From RGIG3135 sp964477115 (lineage in GTDB: Bacteria > Actinomycetota > Coriobacteriia > Coriobacteriales > Eggerthellaceae), in the NCBI GenBank assembly GCA_964477115.1, contig CAYZCY010000011.1, positions 1-39,931 on the forward strand: a DNA stretch of 39,931 nucleotides. Reading direction: 5' to 3'. This document shows positions 7,788-16,461 of this stretch, piece by piece. The position numbers and the translations under genes are program-made. Positions within the stretch are counted from its first letter, which is position 1. Every line of letters begins with the position of its first letter. The notes under the pieces are model-generated. The model worked only from the letters and a program-made list of their open reading frames with translations. It was not told the DNA's origin and made no database searches.

Positions 7788-8651
7788 CTATTCCTGCGTT
7801 AGATAGAGAATGCCAATGGTTCCAGGACCACAGTGGGACGAAATCGTACAGCTCGCCTGCGTCACATGGATGCGCTCGAGCTTCGGCAACTGCTCAAGCA
7901 GTTCCGCTCGAATTATCTCTATGCTCTCATCGTCGATGCCACCCGAATGAGTGATGAAAACATCGTCTTGAAGTATGACGGGATGCCTCTTAATCTGCTT
8001 TCGCACGTACTCGCGCAAAGTTTTGCGCATAGAGCCGTGATACATGCGGCTTACATGCATCGACCCATCAGAATTATCTACGACAATCTCCAGCTTTAAA
8101 TTCAAGGCATCGCTCACATGCGAAAGCACCTGCGGGCAACGCCCGCCAGCAGCCATGAAGTCGAGGGTCTCCAGCACGAAGGAAGCCTGCACGCAGGGCT
8201 TCAATTCCTCCACGGCTGACACGATATCGTCGGCTTGCATGCCTTCCTTTATCATGCGCCCCGCCCGGATGACAAGCTGCCCCATGCCCGTAGACAAGTT
8301 ACAGCTGTCGATGACATGTATTTCGGGCATATCACGCGCGGCGAGCAGCGCGTGCTCATAAGAGCTCGACAATGCGCTGCCGAGGTTGAAGTGAATGACT
8401 TCGTCTGCCTCGGTCAGCAGCGATTTGAAGTACTCTTGGTACTCGACCACGTTAACTGCCGACGTCTTCGGCAAACTCCCATCTTCATAAAAACCCGCAT
8501 AGAGATCATCGGGGCGAATGTTCACGTTATCGAGATAGCTTTCGCCTCGATATTCGATGTGATAGGGGTAAAATCTCACCTCATATTGGCGCTGTAGCTG
8601 CTCTCCAATATCACAGGTGCTATCGGCACTCAACAGGATTCTTTTCTTCAT
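7788..8651 (-). CDS. DegV family fatty-acid-binding protein
   Basis: A 287-aa DegV protein. Conserved features are the N-terminal ILLSADSTCDI, the LPKTSAVN loop (equivalent to the TSxP ligand-binding motif), SSSYEHA, and FVLETLDFMAAGGR. DegV (FakB-like) proteins bind a fatty acid and, in Firmicutes, present it to the kinase FakA for phosphorylation. ATG at 8651 is chosen with GGAGAA about 10 nt upstream; an in-frame TTG at 8675 lies before it. The gene is convergent with the kinase operon and has no fakA-like neighbour. A second DegV protein is at 35917. Confidence 0.88.
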   Translation of the reverse strand: MKKRILLSADSTCDIGEQLQRQYEVRFYPYHIEYRGESYLDNVNIRPDDLYAGFYEDGSLPKTSAVNVVEYQEYFKSLLTEADEVIHFNLGSALSSSYEHALLAARDMPEIHVIDSCNLSTGMGQLVIRAGRMIKEGMQADDIVSAVEELKPCVQASFVLETLDFMAAGGRCPQVLSHVSDALNLKLEIVVDNSDGSMHVSRMYHGSMRKTLREYVRKQIKRHPVILQDDVFITHSGGIDDESIEIIRAELLEQLPKLERIHVTQASCTISSHCGPGTIGILYLTQE

Positions 8652-8771
8652 AAGACGCTGGTTCTCCAATATCAAAATACAACAATTTGTCTATATCAGT
8701 GTCCTTCATATGCGCGACTACATAAACCAACAATGTGATCGATTTGGTTCAATATTGATAACGCAAAGAGA

Positions 8772-8796
8772 GGGCCGAAAGCTATTGTTTCGACCC
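8772..8796 (-). terminator. Terminator after nagA
   Basis: On the minus strand GGGTCGA and TCGGCCC (7 bp with one G-T pair) flank an 11-nt loop and are followed by TCTCTTT. It lies about 40 bp after the nagA stop. Confidence 0.6.
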
Positions 8797-8836
8797 CGTA
8801 ATTGATAGCTATACATATAAGGCTTGCGAAGGCACT

Positions 8837-9952
8837 TTAGACAGCCTTGCCGCGCAGGATGACCTGCTTAAGTTCGAGCGTTTCCTTATCAAGCAGCACG
8901 GCGTTGGCAACCGCACCCGCAGCGAGGGTTCCATGCTTGTCTTCGAGCCCAAGTGCGCGAGCCGGGTTGACCGTTGCCGCTTTCACGGCACTCACCAAGG
9001 GGATTTCCATGTCCTTCACCGCCACATAAAGGCAACGCATGAGGTCGCTTACGGAACCTGCCAAAGCACCGTTGTCGATGGTGGCCACCGGGCCCTTCAC
9101 CGTGACATCCTGACCGCCAAGGTCGTAAACGCCATCCTCAAGACCTGCGGCGCGCAGCGTGTCGCTGATGAGGATCATGCGGTCATCGCCAAACATGTTG
9201 AAGGCAAGGCGAACCATAGCCGGGTGAATGTGAACGCCGTCGGCGATGATCTCGGCCGTGACGTCATCGCGCTCTGCGGCGGCGGGAATAGGGCCGGGCT
9301 TGCGATGATGCATGGCGTTCATGGCGTTGTACAGATGGGTGAGATGGCGCACACCGAGCTCGAAAGCATGAGCTGCCTGATCGTAATCAGCACAGGAATG
9401 CGCGAGGGAGATGCGAACCTCGCCCGCAAGCTCCTGGATAAACTCATCGGCACCAGGCTCTTCGGGTGCAATATCGACCAGCTTAAACAGGCCGCCCGCC
9501 GCATCTTGCAAACGACGGAACTCCGCAGCACTCGGATTGCGCACGAAATCAGGGTTCTGCGCGCCCACCTTACTCGGAGAGATAAACGGGCCCTCCATGT
9601 TGATGCCGACAAGATCGGCTTCACTGTCCGCGGGAACATAGGCTGCCGCAGCCTTCGCCGCCTGGATCAGCTGCTCTTCAGACAGGGTCATCGTAGCCGG
9701 ACACATAGCTGTAATGCCACGAGAAGCCTCGTAAGCCCCCATCTTGTGCAAACCCTCAAGACTACCGTCAGAAATGTCAGCACCCGCGCTACCGTGGAAA
9801 TGAAGGTCTACCAAGCCGGGAATGACATAGCATCCCGTAGCGTCGATGCGCTCACCTTCTGCATGATCGACGAAAACGCCTTCGTCAAAGTACAGATCAC
9901 GCTCGACAAAAGAATCGCCTTCAAATACCAAACCACCCCTGATATAAGCCAC
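8837..9952 (-). CDS. nagA: N-acetylglucosamine-6-phosphate deacetylase
   Basis: The 371-aa amidohydrolase removes acetate from GlcNAc-6-P to give GlcN-6-P in the cytoplasm. Metal and catalytic residues are visible: HFHG (H51, H53), E120 in NMEGPF, H185 (LAHS), H206 (HLTHLYNAM), HH215-216, H241 (DGVHIH) and the catalytic D264 in ISDT. Length and order fit NagA. The ATG at 9952 has AGGATGAG upstream. It follows nagB by 48 nt on the same strand, so the pair should be co-transcribed. It would supply the two last steps for the aldolase-epimerase-kinase operon encoded convergently at 4103-7695. Confidence 0.95.
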   Translation of the reverse strand: MAYIRGGLVFEGDSFVERDLYFDEGVFVDHAEGERIDATGCYVIPGLVDLHFHGSAGADISDGSLEGLHKMGAYEASRGITAMCPATMTLSEEQLIQAAKAAAAYVPADSEADLVGINMEGPFISPSKVGAQNPDFVRNPSAAEFRRLQDAAGGLFKLVDIAPEEPGADEFIQELAGEVRISLAHSCADYDQAAHAFELGVRHLTHLYNAMNAMHHRKPGPIPAAAERDDVTAEIIADGVHIHPAMVRLAFNMFGDDRMILISDTLRAAGLEDGVYDLGGQDVTVKGPVATIDNGALAGSVSDLMRCLYVAVKDMEIPLVSAVKAATVNPARALGLEDKHGTLAAGAVANAVLLDKETLELKQVILRGKAV

Positions 9953-10000
9953 GCCTCATCCTTTCCGTAAGTACTTAAACACCGCTCGAGCTCAATGAGC

Positions 10001-10729
10001 TTAAGGGATCAAGGATCCGGCAGCCTCGTCCACGATGACAGTCACGTCGGGGTGCAGCTGCAGCACCGAAGCCGGAACCTGCGGCACAACCGGACCGAAG
10101 AAGGCCTTCTTCACGATTTCGGCCTTGCCTTCGCCGTTAGCCACCACGAGAATCTTCTTCGCCTTCATGATGGTTCCGATACCCATGGTATAAGCCTCAC
10201 GCGGCACCTCGTCAATGGAATCAAACAGGCGGCTGTTGGCCTGGATGGTGCTCTCGGTAAGCTGAACGCAGTTGGTGGTCAGCGGGAAATGATCGGTAGG
10301 CTCATTGAAGCCGATGTGGCCGTTGTGACCGAGGCCGAGAAGCTGAAGGTCGAGGCCACCAGCTAGGGCGATGCTTTCCTCGTATTCCGCGCATGCCGCC
10401 TCGGCGTCGGGGTTGAAACCATTGGGAACATGGGTGTTTTCGGGAACTACATCCACGTGATTGAAGAGATTGTCCTGCATGAAGTAGCGATAGCTCTGAT
10501 GATGCTTGGGATCAAGGCCGCGGTACTCATCGAGGTTGAAGGTCATGACGTCCTGGAAGCTGATCTCGCCCGCCTTGTTGTCCTTCACGAGCTCGGCATA
10601 CAGGCCGATAGGGGTAGAACCCGTTGCCAGGCCAAGCACGCAGTCAGGCTTTTCCTTGATGCAGTCGGCGATGATGTTTGCCGCCTCACGACTCATTTCC
10701 TCATAGTTTTCGGCGATGATGATCCTCAT
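10001..10729 (-). CDS. nagB: Glucosamine-6-phosphate deaminase
   Basis: The 242-aa enzyme converts GlcN-6-P to fructose-6-P and ammonia. Seen are the phosphate loop GLATGSTPIGLY (33-44), FNLDEYRGL (D67, the proton-transfer aspartate), and LGLGHNGHIGFNEP (131-144) with catalytic His138 and Glu143. ATG at 10729 is chosen because AAAGGA lies 8 nt upstream; an in-frame ATG at 10765 would add 12 residues and overlap the previous stop. It lacks the long C-terminal allosteric tail of the E. coli enzyme, like the shorter Gram-positive NagB. Confidence 0.95.
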   Translation of the reverse strand: MRIIIAENYEEMSREAANIIADCIKEKPDCVLGLATGSTPIGLYAELVKDNKAGEISFQDVMTFNLDEYRGLDPKHHQSYRYFMQDNLFNHVDVVPENTHVPNGFNPDAEAACAEYEESIALAGGLDLQLLGLGHNGHIGFNEPTDHFPLTTNCVQLTESTIQANSRLFDSIDEVPREAYTMGIGTIMKAKKILVVANGEGKAEIVKKAFFGPVVPQVPASVLQLHPDVTVIVDEAAGSLIP

Positions 10730-10770
10730 GCTGTTCGTCCTTTCTGTGTCTTGCTCACGCAGCAATTGTC

Positions 10771-12948
10771 CTAGGTCCAGAATTGGAAGTCCTCAACGAG
10801 GAACTGATAAGCCCACGAATAAACGTCAGAATACCACCCTGTTTCAGGCACGAAGCAAAGCAGGATGCTATATAACAAACTTGTAACTACCAGGGTCAGG
10901 ATCACTCTCATGACCACATCGTAGGCCTCGCTTGCATGATCCATGTTCTCGTTTGCGATGAAGATGAGCAGCACCGCGGAGGCGAGGAACATGAAGCTGA
11001 AGTCGGCATAGTAGCGCTGGAGGATACCTGCCATCTGAGCATCGAAGAGAGCCACTATGACGCCAGAGGCAAGCAGAACCGCCACCGTTCCCATAACAGT
11101 GCGCGTGGATCGCTCACGTATGCGAAGCTTGAGTATGCGCCCCGCGAAGGGAAGCACCCACAGGATCGGCAGGCAAGCAAATATGCCGCCGAAGGTGACT
11201 TCCTTCACCGTTTGGCCCATATAGGTGGTGCTGAAGTCGGTAGCCTGCAGGAAGGGGAAGGTACCCGTTACGTTGGGCGGCTGCAGGAAGTAGGAGAAGA
11301 ACGCGGGCGCAAGCCGCCCGAGCTCGAAGCCGCGCTTGGTCATGTCGTTGACCGTCAGGTTGTAGTTTGCCCCGAAATCAAAGGGCGAGCCGAATCGCGC
11401 GTAGTTGTACCACATGAGGCCGGCGGCAACGATGAGGTACGGCGCGATAAGGCAGATAAACTCGCAGAAGCCCTTTTTCGTGAGGATGCGCTTTTCAGAG
11501 ATATAGGGGCGCCAGAACAGCGGGAAGGCTATAAAGGACAACACGAGTAACTGGGGGCGGCACCCCGCCACAAGGGCCATGCAAAGCGAGCCGGCCAGAT
11601 ACCAGCCAATCGGATGCTTGGCGGTTCGCCCCACAAGCCAGCAGTACAGACCCCATACCGACAAGGCCAAACCGCACATGATGGGCAGCGAATAGAAGGT
11701 CGGGAACTTCAGCAGATACAGCACGCCGCTGCAGGTCACCAGCGGGATTTGAAGCATGAGGTACAGGCCCAAGCTTACGTTTTTGAAGTGATAGCGGGCA
11801 AAACGGTCGAGCAAGGTCGAGCAACCCACGATAAAGGCTATGGCCATGAACAGTACGCCTAAAGCCGTTGGGAAGTTCGATCCTGTCAGCAAGTAGAACG
11901 GCAGGTAGAACAGTATCACGGGAACCACGCCGAAGTAGACGTAGTAATGCCCGTCGTGGTAGGCAACATCGAAGAGATAAGGCTCGCCCGTTTCCTTCTG
12001 CAGCTCGTCGCGAGCGCCCTTGTCATAAGGGTCTTCCATGTCCTGCAGCCACTCCGGCGGCTCTTCCTCGAGATAGAGCTGCCCCTGCGCCATGGACTTA
12101 GCCAACTCAGCATACTGCTGGGCGTTGTCACCGCCAACCTCGAACACGTTGACGATGCTCTCCCCCGTCCAAGCGCCATAGTTGTAACTCGAAGTGGCAA
12201 CGCCGACCAAGTTGGACCCGTAGAACATAAAAGCGCCCGCAAGCGCAATTTCTATCACCATGGCAGTGATGACGCCCGCCTTGGACTTACGAGGGTTCTC
12301 GCAAATCTTGATTCGGTAAATCGCAGACTTTGGCCGGAAGGCAAAGCAGAGAAGCAGCAGGCCGAAGGCAAGGACGAAACGCAGGGGTTTGAACTCGAAG
12401 GGATAGGGTTCGTTGACGCTGATGCCCTCAAGATAGATAGGGTATTGCACCTCGTCGCCCGTAATCTCGATTCTCAGATTGCTCACATAGCCCGACGTGG
12501 TGAGCATAATGAGCTCGCTGCGGTCAGACAGGGTGGAAACATCCACCACAGGAACGCCAACCGTATATTCGGTAGAGTCGAAGTAGTTTTTATGAGCGCT
12601 GTCCGTGAACTGAATTTTGATGCCCAAGTTTTGAGCGGGCTGATCGGAAGAGAAATCAATGCAAAGATCATGCACTTCCAGATTGAGGCCCGAAAACTCA
12701 ATCACGGGATTTACTTCGCTTATCAGGTATTCCCCATCCGCTGTTTGCTGCAAGTTCAGCCTGTCATTGAGGCTTACCGGCTTATATGAGGAGGAGATGA
12801 AGTAATTGCAATTGAAGAGGAGTACCTCAAGCAAAAGCGCCAAAGCCAAAAGGAGGGAAATGGATTTGACGAAGTGAACGATCACCGCATGATGGCGATC
12901 ATCAAAGCGCTTGCATGCGTAGGCTATGTTGTGTCGAATGCTGGGCAT
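10771..12948 (-). CDS. GT-C-like polytopic membrane protein
   Basis: A 725-aa protein with one N-terminal helix (about 29-45), a ~145-residue beta-rich extracytoplasmic domain, two more helices and then a long acidic loop carrying GDNAQQYAELAKSM and GHYYVYFGVVP, followed by about nine helices. Membrane topology and the Asp in the first large loop resemble GT-C glycosyltransferases (ArnT/PMT type) that use polyprenyl-linked sugars, but I cannot name donor or acceptor. nagB starts 41 nt after its stop, so read-through into nagBA is plausible. A TATAAT only 7 nt before the ATG suggests a leaderless mRNA. Confidence 0.65.
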   Translation of the reverse strand: MPSIRHNIAYACKRFDDRHHAVIVHFVKSISLLLALALLLEVLLFNCNYFISSSYKPVSLNDRLNLQQTADGEYLISEVNPVIEFSGLNLEVHDLCIDFSSDQPAQNLGIKIQFTDSAHKNYFDSTEYTVGVPVVDVSTLSDRSELIMLTTSGYVSNLRIEITGDEVQYPIYLEGISVNEPYPFEFKPLRFVLAFGLLLLCFAFRPKSAIYRIKICENPRKSKAGVITAMVIEIALAGAFMFYGSNLVGVATSSYNYGAWTGESIVNVFEVGGDNAQQYAELAKSMAQGQLYLEEEPPEWLQDMEDPYDKGARDELQKETGEPYLFDVAYHDGHYYVYFGVVPVILFYLPFYLLTGSNFPTALGVLFMAIAFIVGCSTLLDRFARYHFKNVSLGLYLMLQIPLVTCSGVLYLLKFPTFYSLPIMCGLALSVWGLYCWLVGRTAKHPIGWYLAGSLCMALVAGCRPQLLVLSFIAFPLFWRPYISEKRILTKKGFCEFICLIAPYLIVAAGLMWYNYARFGSPFDFGANYNLTVNDMTKRGFELGRLAPAFFSYFLQPPNVTGTFPFLQATDFSTTYMGQTVKEVTFGGIFACLPILWVLPFAGRILKLRIRERSTRTVMGTVAVLLASGVIVALFDAQMAGILQRYYADFSFMFLASAVLLIFIANENMDHASEAYDVVMRVILTLVVTSLLYSILLCFVPETGWYSDVYSWAYQFLVEDFQFWT

Positions 12949-12955
12949 AAGGGAG

Positions 12956-12961
12956 ATTATA
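12956..12961 (-). promoter_or_regulatory. -10 box of the GT-C-like gene (leaderless?)
   Basis: TATAAT on the minus strand ends 7 nt before the ATG at 12948, which places the expected transcription start at or next to the start codon. No good -35 match is seen. Confidence 0.5.
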
Positions 12962-12962
12962 C

Positions 12963-13000
12963 AAAAAGGACCCGCACCATGCTTAGATGATGCGGGTCCT
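12963..13000 (-). terminator. Terminator after adk
   Basis: A 10-bp perfect stem (12967-12976 with 12991-13000) followed by five T on the minus strand, 22 bp after the adk stop. It closes the ribosomal-protein/secY/adk unit. Confidence 0.85.
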
Positions 13001-13022
13001 CGATAAGACTCAATGCTTGCGC

Positions 13023-13649
13023 TTAAAGGCCGAGCGCTTCCTTTACGTCAGCGTAGACAAGCTTAGGATCGCGGTCGCCGTCGATGGTGACCAGAAGCTC
13101 GCAGCCGCGATAGTAATCGATCAGCGGGCTCGTGGACTTCTCGTACACATCGAGACGGTTGCGAACGGTTGTTTCGTTGTCATCGTCGCGCTGATACATC
13201 TCGCCGGAGCACTTCGGGCATGCGGCGTCGGCAGCGGTGCCGATATGGCCGCACTCCTTGCACATACGGCGGGAGCAGAGACGATTGACGATAACCTCGA
13301 AGTCGACGTCGATCAGCAGTGCGGCACCAAGCGGACGCTCAAGCTCGGCGAGCATGGTGTCGAGTGCGACTGCCTGAGTGGTGGTACGCGGGAAACCATC
13401 GAGGATGACACCCTTAGCGGTGTCAGGCTCCTGGAAACGCTCGCGCATGAGATCGATGATCAGATCATCGGGAACGAGCTCGCCAGCATCCATGTAGCCC
13501 TTAGCCTTGATGCCAAGCTCGGTCTGGTTCTTCACAGCGGCACGAAGGATATCGCCAGTGGAGATGTGGCAGAGGCCGCAATCCTCGACGAGCAGAGCTG
13601 CCTGAGTGCCCTTACCGGCGCCCGGTGCGCCCAACAGTACGATGTTCAT
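13023..13649 (-). CDS. adk: Adenylate kinase, zinc-binding type
   Basis: The 208-aa enzyme interconverts ATP + AMP and 2 ADP. The P-loop is GAPGAGKGT (7-15), the AMP-site DGFPRT is at 84-89, and the LID carries four cysteines (C130-x2-C133 and C144-x2-C147), the structural zinc site of Gram-positive-type adenylate kinases. It is 19 nt after secY, the usual secY-adk order. A terminator follows directly, instead of map-infA. Confidence 0.97.
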   Translation of the reverse strand: MNIVLLGAPGAGKGTQAALLVEDCGLCHISTGDILRAAVKNQTELGIKAKGYMDAGELVPDDLIIDLMRERFQEPDTAKGVILDGFPRTTTQAVALDTMLAELERPLGAALLIDVDFEVIVNRLCSRRMCKECGHIGTAADAACPKCSGEMYQRDDDNETTVRNRLDVYEKSTSPLIDYYRGCELLVTIDGDRDPKLVYADVKEALGL

Positions 13650-13668
13650 AGCACCTGTTCCTTTCAGC

Positions 13669-14949
13669 TTACTTGAAGAAGCCCTTGTAGTTGTGCTGCT
13701 TCAGCTGGGACTCGATCTTGCTCATGGTGTCGAGCGCGACGCTGATCATGATGAGGATCGAGGTGCCGCCGAAGGCCTGGATGAGCTGGTTGCCCGTGAA
13801 GTAGAAAATAATGGTCGGGACAACCGCGATGGCGGCGATGAAGATGGCGCCGGGAAGGGTGACGCGCTTCATCGTGTCCTTGATGTACTGAGCGGTGTTC
13901 TTGCCGGGACGAATGCCCGGGACGAAGCCGCCGTTTTTCTGGATCTGGTTGGCCGTCTCCTCGGGGTTGAACACCATGGAGGTGTAGAAGTACGCGAAGA
14001 ACACGATGAGCACGAGCGTGAGTATCCAGTTGAGCCAGCCCGTGGACACCCAGTTCGCAAAGGTGGTGAGCCAACCCACGTTGAAGATCGCCGCGAGCTG
14101 AGCCGGAAGGTACAGGATGCAGCTTGCGAAGATGATCGGGATGACGCCCGCGGAGTTGACCTTGAGCGGCAGGAAGGTGGACGTGCCACCCATCATCTGG
14201 CGGCCCTTGACCTGCTTCGCGTAGTTGATCGGGATGCGGCGCTGGGCGCGCTCGACGTAGATGATGAGCGGGATGCACACGAGCACGACCGCCACGATGA
14301 GCACCGTGAGCGCGATGCCGGAGGCGAGGCTCGAGGTCATCTGCACGGAGCTGAAGATGGCGCTAGGCACGCGGGAGACGATGCTCACGAAGATGATGAG
14401 CGACATGCCGTTACCCACGCCGCGCTGGGTGATGAGCTCGCCCATCCACATGATGAGCGCGGTGCCCGCCACGAGCGTGAATACGATGACCACGTTGGTG
14501 AGCATCTCGGGGACTTCTGTGCTGAAGACCACGCCGTAGGCGTCAGACTTGAAGAGCAAGAGGTAGCCGATCGCGTTGATGAGGCCGAGCACCAGCGTGA
14601 GGATACGGGTGACCTGGGTGATCTTGCGGCGGCCCGTCTCGCCCTCCTTGGCCCAGCGGCCCACGGCGGGGATGACTCCCTGCATGAGCTGCATGATGAT
14701 GGAGGCCGTGATGTAGGGCATGATGCCAAGCGAGAACACCGAGAAGTTAGACAGCGCGCCGCCCGTGAACAGGTCGAGCATCGTCATGGCCACGCCCGTG
14801 TCGGCAAACGCCGTCGCGAACTCGTGGAAGGGGATGCCCGGAACCGGCACGTAGGCGCCGAATCGGTAGATCGCAAGAATCGCGAGCGTGAAGAGGATCT
14901 TCTTCCTCAGCTCGGGAATCTTGAACGCATCAATAATGGAGCTTAGCAA
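13669..14949 (-). CDS. secY: Preprotein translocase subunit SecY
   Basis: The 426-aa product is the ten-helix channel subunit of the Sec translocon. It begins with the family's FKIPELRKKILFTL segment, contains the plug region near IMPYITASIIMQ and ends in the helix-10/C-tail SQLKQHNYKGFFK. The start is a TTG at 14949, overlapping the rplO stop by 7 nt, with GGAGG and AAAGG upstream inside rplO; the overlap implies translational coupling. Confidence 0.97.
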   Translation of the reverse strand: MLSSIIDAFKIPELRKKILFTLAILAIYRFGAYVPVPGIPFHEFATAFADTGVAMTMLDLFTGGALSNFSVFSLGIMPYITASIIMQLMQGVIPAVGRWAKEGETGRRKITQVTRILTLVLGLINAIGYLLLFKSDAYGVVFSTEVPEMLTNVVIVFTLVAGTALIMWMGELITQRGVGNGMSLIIFVSIVSRVPSAIFSSVQMTSSLASGIALTVLIVAVVLVCIPLIIYVERAQRRIPINYAKQVKGRQMMGGTSTFLPLKVNSAGVIPIIFASCILYLPAQLAAIFNVGWLTTFANWVSTGWLNWILTLVLIVFFAYFYTSMVFNPEETANQIQKNGGFVPGIRPGKNTAQYIKDTMKRVTLPGAIFIAAIAVVPTIIFYFTGNQLIQAFGGTSILIMISVALDTMSKIESQLKQHNYKGFFK

Positions 14950-15392
14950 GGCTCTTCGACCTTTCCTCCAGCTGCCTCGATCTTCGCCTTGGCAGAAGCG
15001 GACACCTTGTCAACCTTGATGGTGAGGGCCTTGGTGATCTCGCCGTCGCCAAGGATCTTCACGAGAGCGTCAGCATGCTTGATGATGCCCTTAGCCTTCA
15101 GAGACTCGCCATCGACAACCTCGCCAGCCTCGAACTTCTCCTCGAGACGGCTCACGTTAACCGGCAGATACTCAACGCGGTTGATGTTGCGGAAGCCCGG
15201 GAGCTTCGGGAGACGACGAGCGAGCGGAGTCTGACCACCCTCGAAGCCGGCACCCTTGCCGCCACCAGCACGGGACTTCTGACCGTTCAGACCACGACCA
15301 GCGGTCTTGCCGGTGCCAGAACCAGCACCGCGGCCAACGCGCTTACGGTTCTTGGTAGAACCCTCTGCAGGCTTAAGATCTTTGATTTCCAT
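14943..15392 (-). CDS. rplO: 50S ribosomal protein uL15
   Basis: The 149-aa large-subunit protein has the typical Gly/Arg-rich N terminus (KRVGRGAGSGTGKTAGRG, GQKSRAG), which threads into 23S rRNA, then the globular C-terminal part. It is unusually far (328 bp) from rpmD, so it probably has its own leader or promoter; it overlaps secY at its 3' end. Confidence 0.97.
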   Translation of the reverse strand: MEIKDLKPAEGSTKNRKRVGRGAGSGTGKTAGRGLNGQKSRAGGGKGAGFEGGQTPLARRLPKLPGFRNINRVEYLPVNVSRLEEKFEAGEVVDGESLKAKGIIKHADALVKILGDGEITKALTIKVDKVSASAKAKIEAAGGKVEEPC

Positions 15393-15720
15393 TGTTTAAA
15401 TTCACCTAGCTTTCGCTACTTCGAAACGACTCTTGCGTTTCGCGCTGACAGCTCGCCGTCAGCAAACTTCCATTTACTATGCCAAAGGCGTGCCCGATTT
15501 TCGAACACGCCAAAGGTTTCAATTCATGCTTCCCTGCTCAATAGCTAGCCCACATAGCGTCACCAAGTCAGCGAGAAGCGTTGAGATGCCCCGGATTGCT
15601 GTGTTTTGCAGCCGAGTGCACTTTGGTGCACGACGGAAAGCAAAAAAGCAGCAAGACGGGGCGCATCGGCGCTTCGCAGCGTCGATAAGTTCGCTCGTTG
15701 CGTTAGCAACGAGCGAAATA
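15393..15720 (-). promoter_or_regulatory. Structured 328-bp spacer between rpmD and rplO
   Basis: No ORF is credible here. Directly after the rpmD stop is a 12-bp perfect hairpin with a GTTA loop (15690-15717). Further hairpins are GTGCAC/GTGCAC (15616-15631), GGCGTG/CACGCC (15487-15511), GCTGAC/GTCAGC (15444-15463) and CGAAACG/CGTTTCG (15422-15442), the last two just before rplO. This looks like an RNA processing or attenuation region plus a 5' leader for rplO-secY-adk. A weak promoter-like pair occurs near 15475-15505. Confidence 0.5.
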
Positions 15721-15912
15721 CTAGATCTCTTCGACGGTGATGAGGTGCTGAACCTTGAAGATCATGCCGCGAACGGACTCGTTGTCAACCTGATCAACGG
15801 TACGGCCGATCTTGCCGAGGCCCAGTGCACGCAGGGTTGCACCCTGGTCGGCCTTGAAGCCGGTAGCGCTCTTAACCTGGGTAAGACGAAGCGTCTTCTT
15901 TGCGTCTGCCAT
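15721..15912 (-). CDS. rpmD: 50S ribosomal protein uL30
   Basis: A 63-aa protein with the uL30 pattern (LRLTQVKSATG, TLRALGLGKIGRTV, GMIFKVQHLITVEEI). It starts 5 nt after the rpsE stop. It is present between rpsE and rplO as in most bacteria, though followed by a large spacer. Confidence 0.95.
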   Translation of the reverse strand: MADAKKTLRLTQVKSATGFKADQGATLRALGLGKIGRTVDQVDNESVRGMIFKVQHLITVEEI

Positions 15913-15917
15913 TGCTG

Positions 15918-16442
15918 TTACTCCTTCCAGCCGAAGACCTCGGCGACGGAGATGCCGCGGCGCTCAGCGACCTGCTGGGGGGTCTCCATGTTCTTGAGGC
16001 CCTCAGCGGCTGCCTTGACGATGTTCATGGCGTTGCTGGTGCCAAGAGACTTGGTGATGACGTTCTGGATGCCAGCAAGCTCCATGATGGCGCGAACCGG
16101 GCCACCAGCCATAACGCCGGTACCGGGAACAGCCGGCTTGATGAGAACGCGGCCTGCGCCGTACTCACCGAGGATCTCGTGCGGAACCGTCTTCTCAGCG
16201 GTCATAGCAACGGAGAACATGTTCTTCTTTGCAGCCTCGACGCCCTTCTTGATGGCGTTCGGGACTTCCTGGGACTTGCCCATGCCAACGCCCACGCGGC
16301 CGTTGCCGTCGCCAACGACGACAAGTGCGGTGAGCTGCATACGACGACCGCCCTTGACGGTCTTGGAAACGCGGTTGATGTAAACGACGCGCTCCTGAAG
16401 CTCGGGTACTCCGGCTTCCTGCTGCTGCTGTCTACGAGCCAT
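15918..16442 (-). CDS. rpsE: 30S ribosomal protein uS5
   Basis: The 174-aa protein has the S5 N-terminal double-stranded-RNA-binding-like domain (VVYINRVSKTVKGGRRM, GDGNGRVGVGMGKSQEV) and the C-terminal ribosomal fold. It contributes to decoding accuracy in the small subunit. It sits 19 nt after rplR in the spc order. Confidence 0.97.
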   Translation of the reverse strand: MARRQQQQEAGVPELQERVVYINRVSKTVKGGRRMQLTALVVVGDGNGRVGVGMGKSQEVPNAIKKGVEAAKKNMFSVAMTAEKTVPHEILGEYGAGRVLIKPAVPGTGVMAGGPVRAIMELAGIQNVITKSLGTSNAMNIVKAAAEGLKNMETPQQVAERRGISVAEVFGWKE

Positions 16443-16461
16443 GTGCTTTCATACCCCTTTC

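Noticed and set aside
13606..14946. 446-aa plus-strand open frame opposite secY
   Set aside because: It is antisense to an unmistakable SecY, and its Asp/His/Arg-rich composition is a codon-bias shadow.
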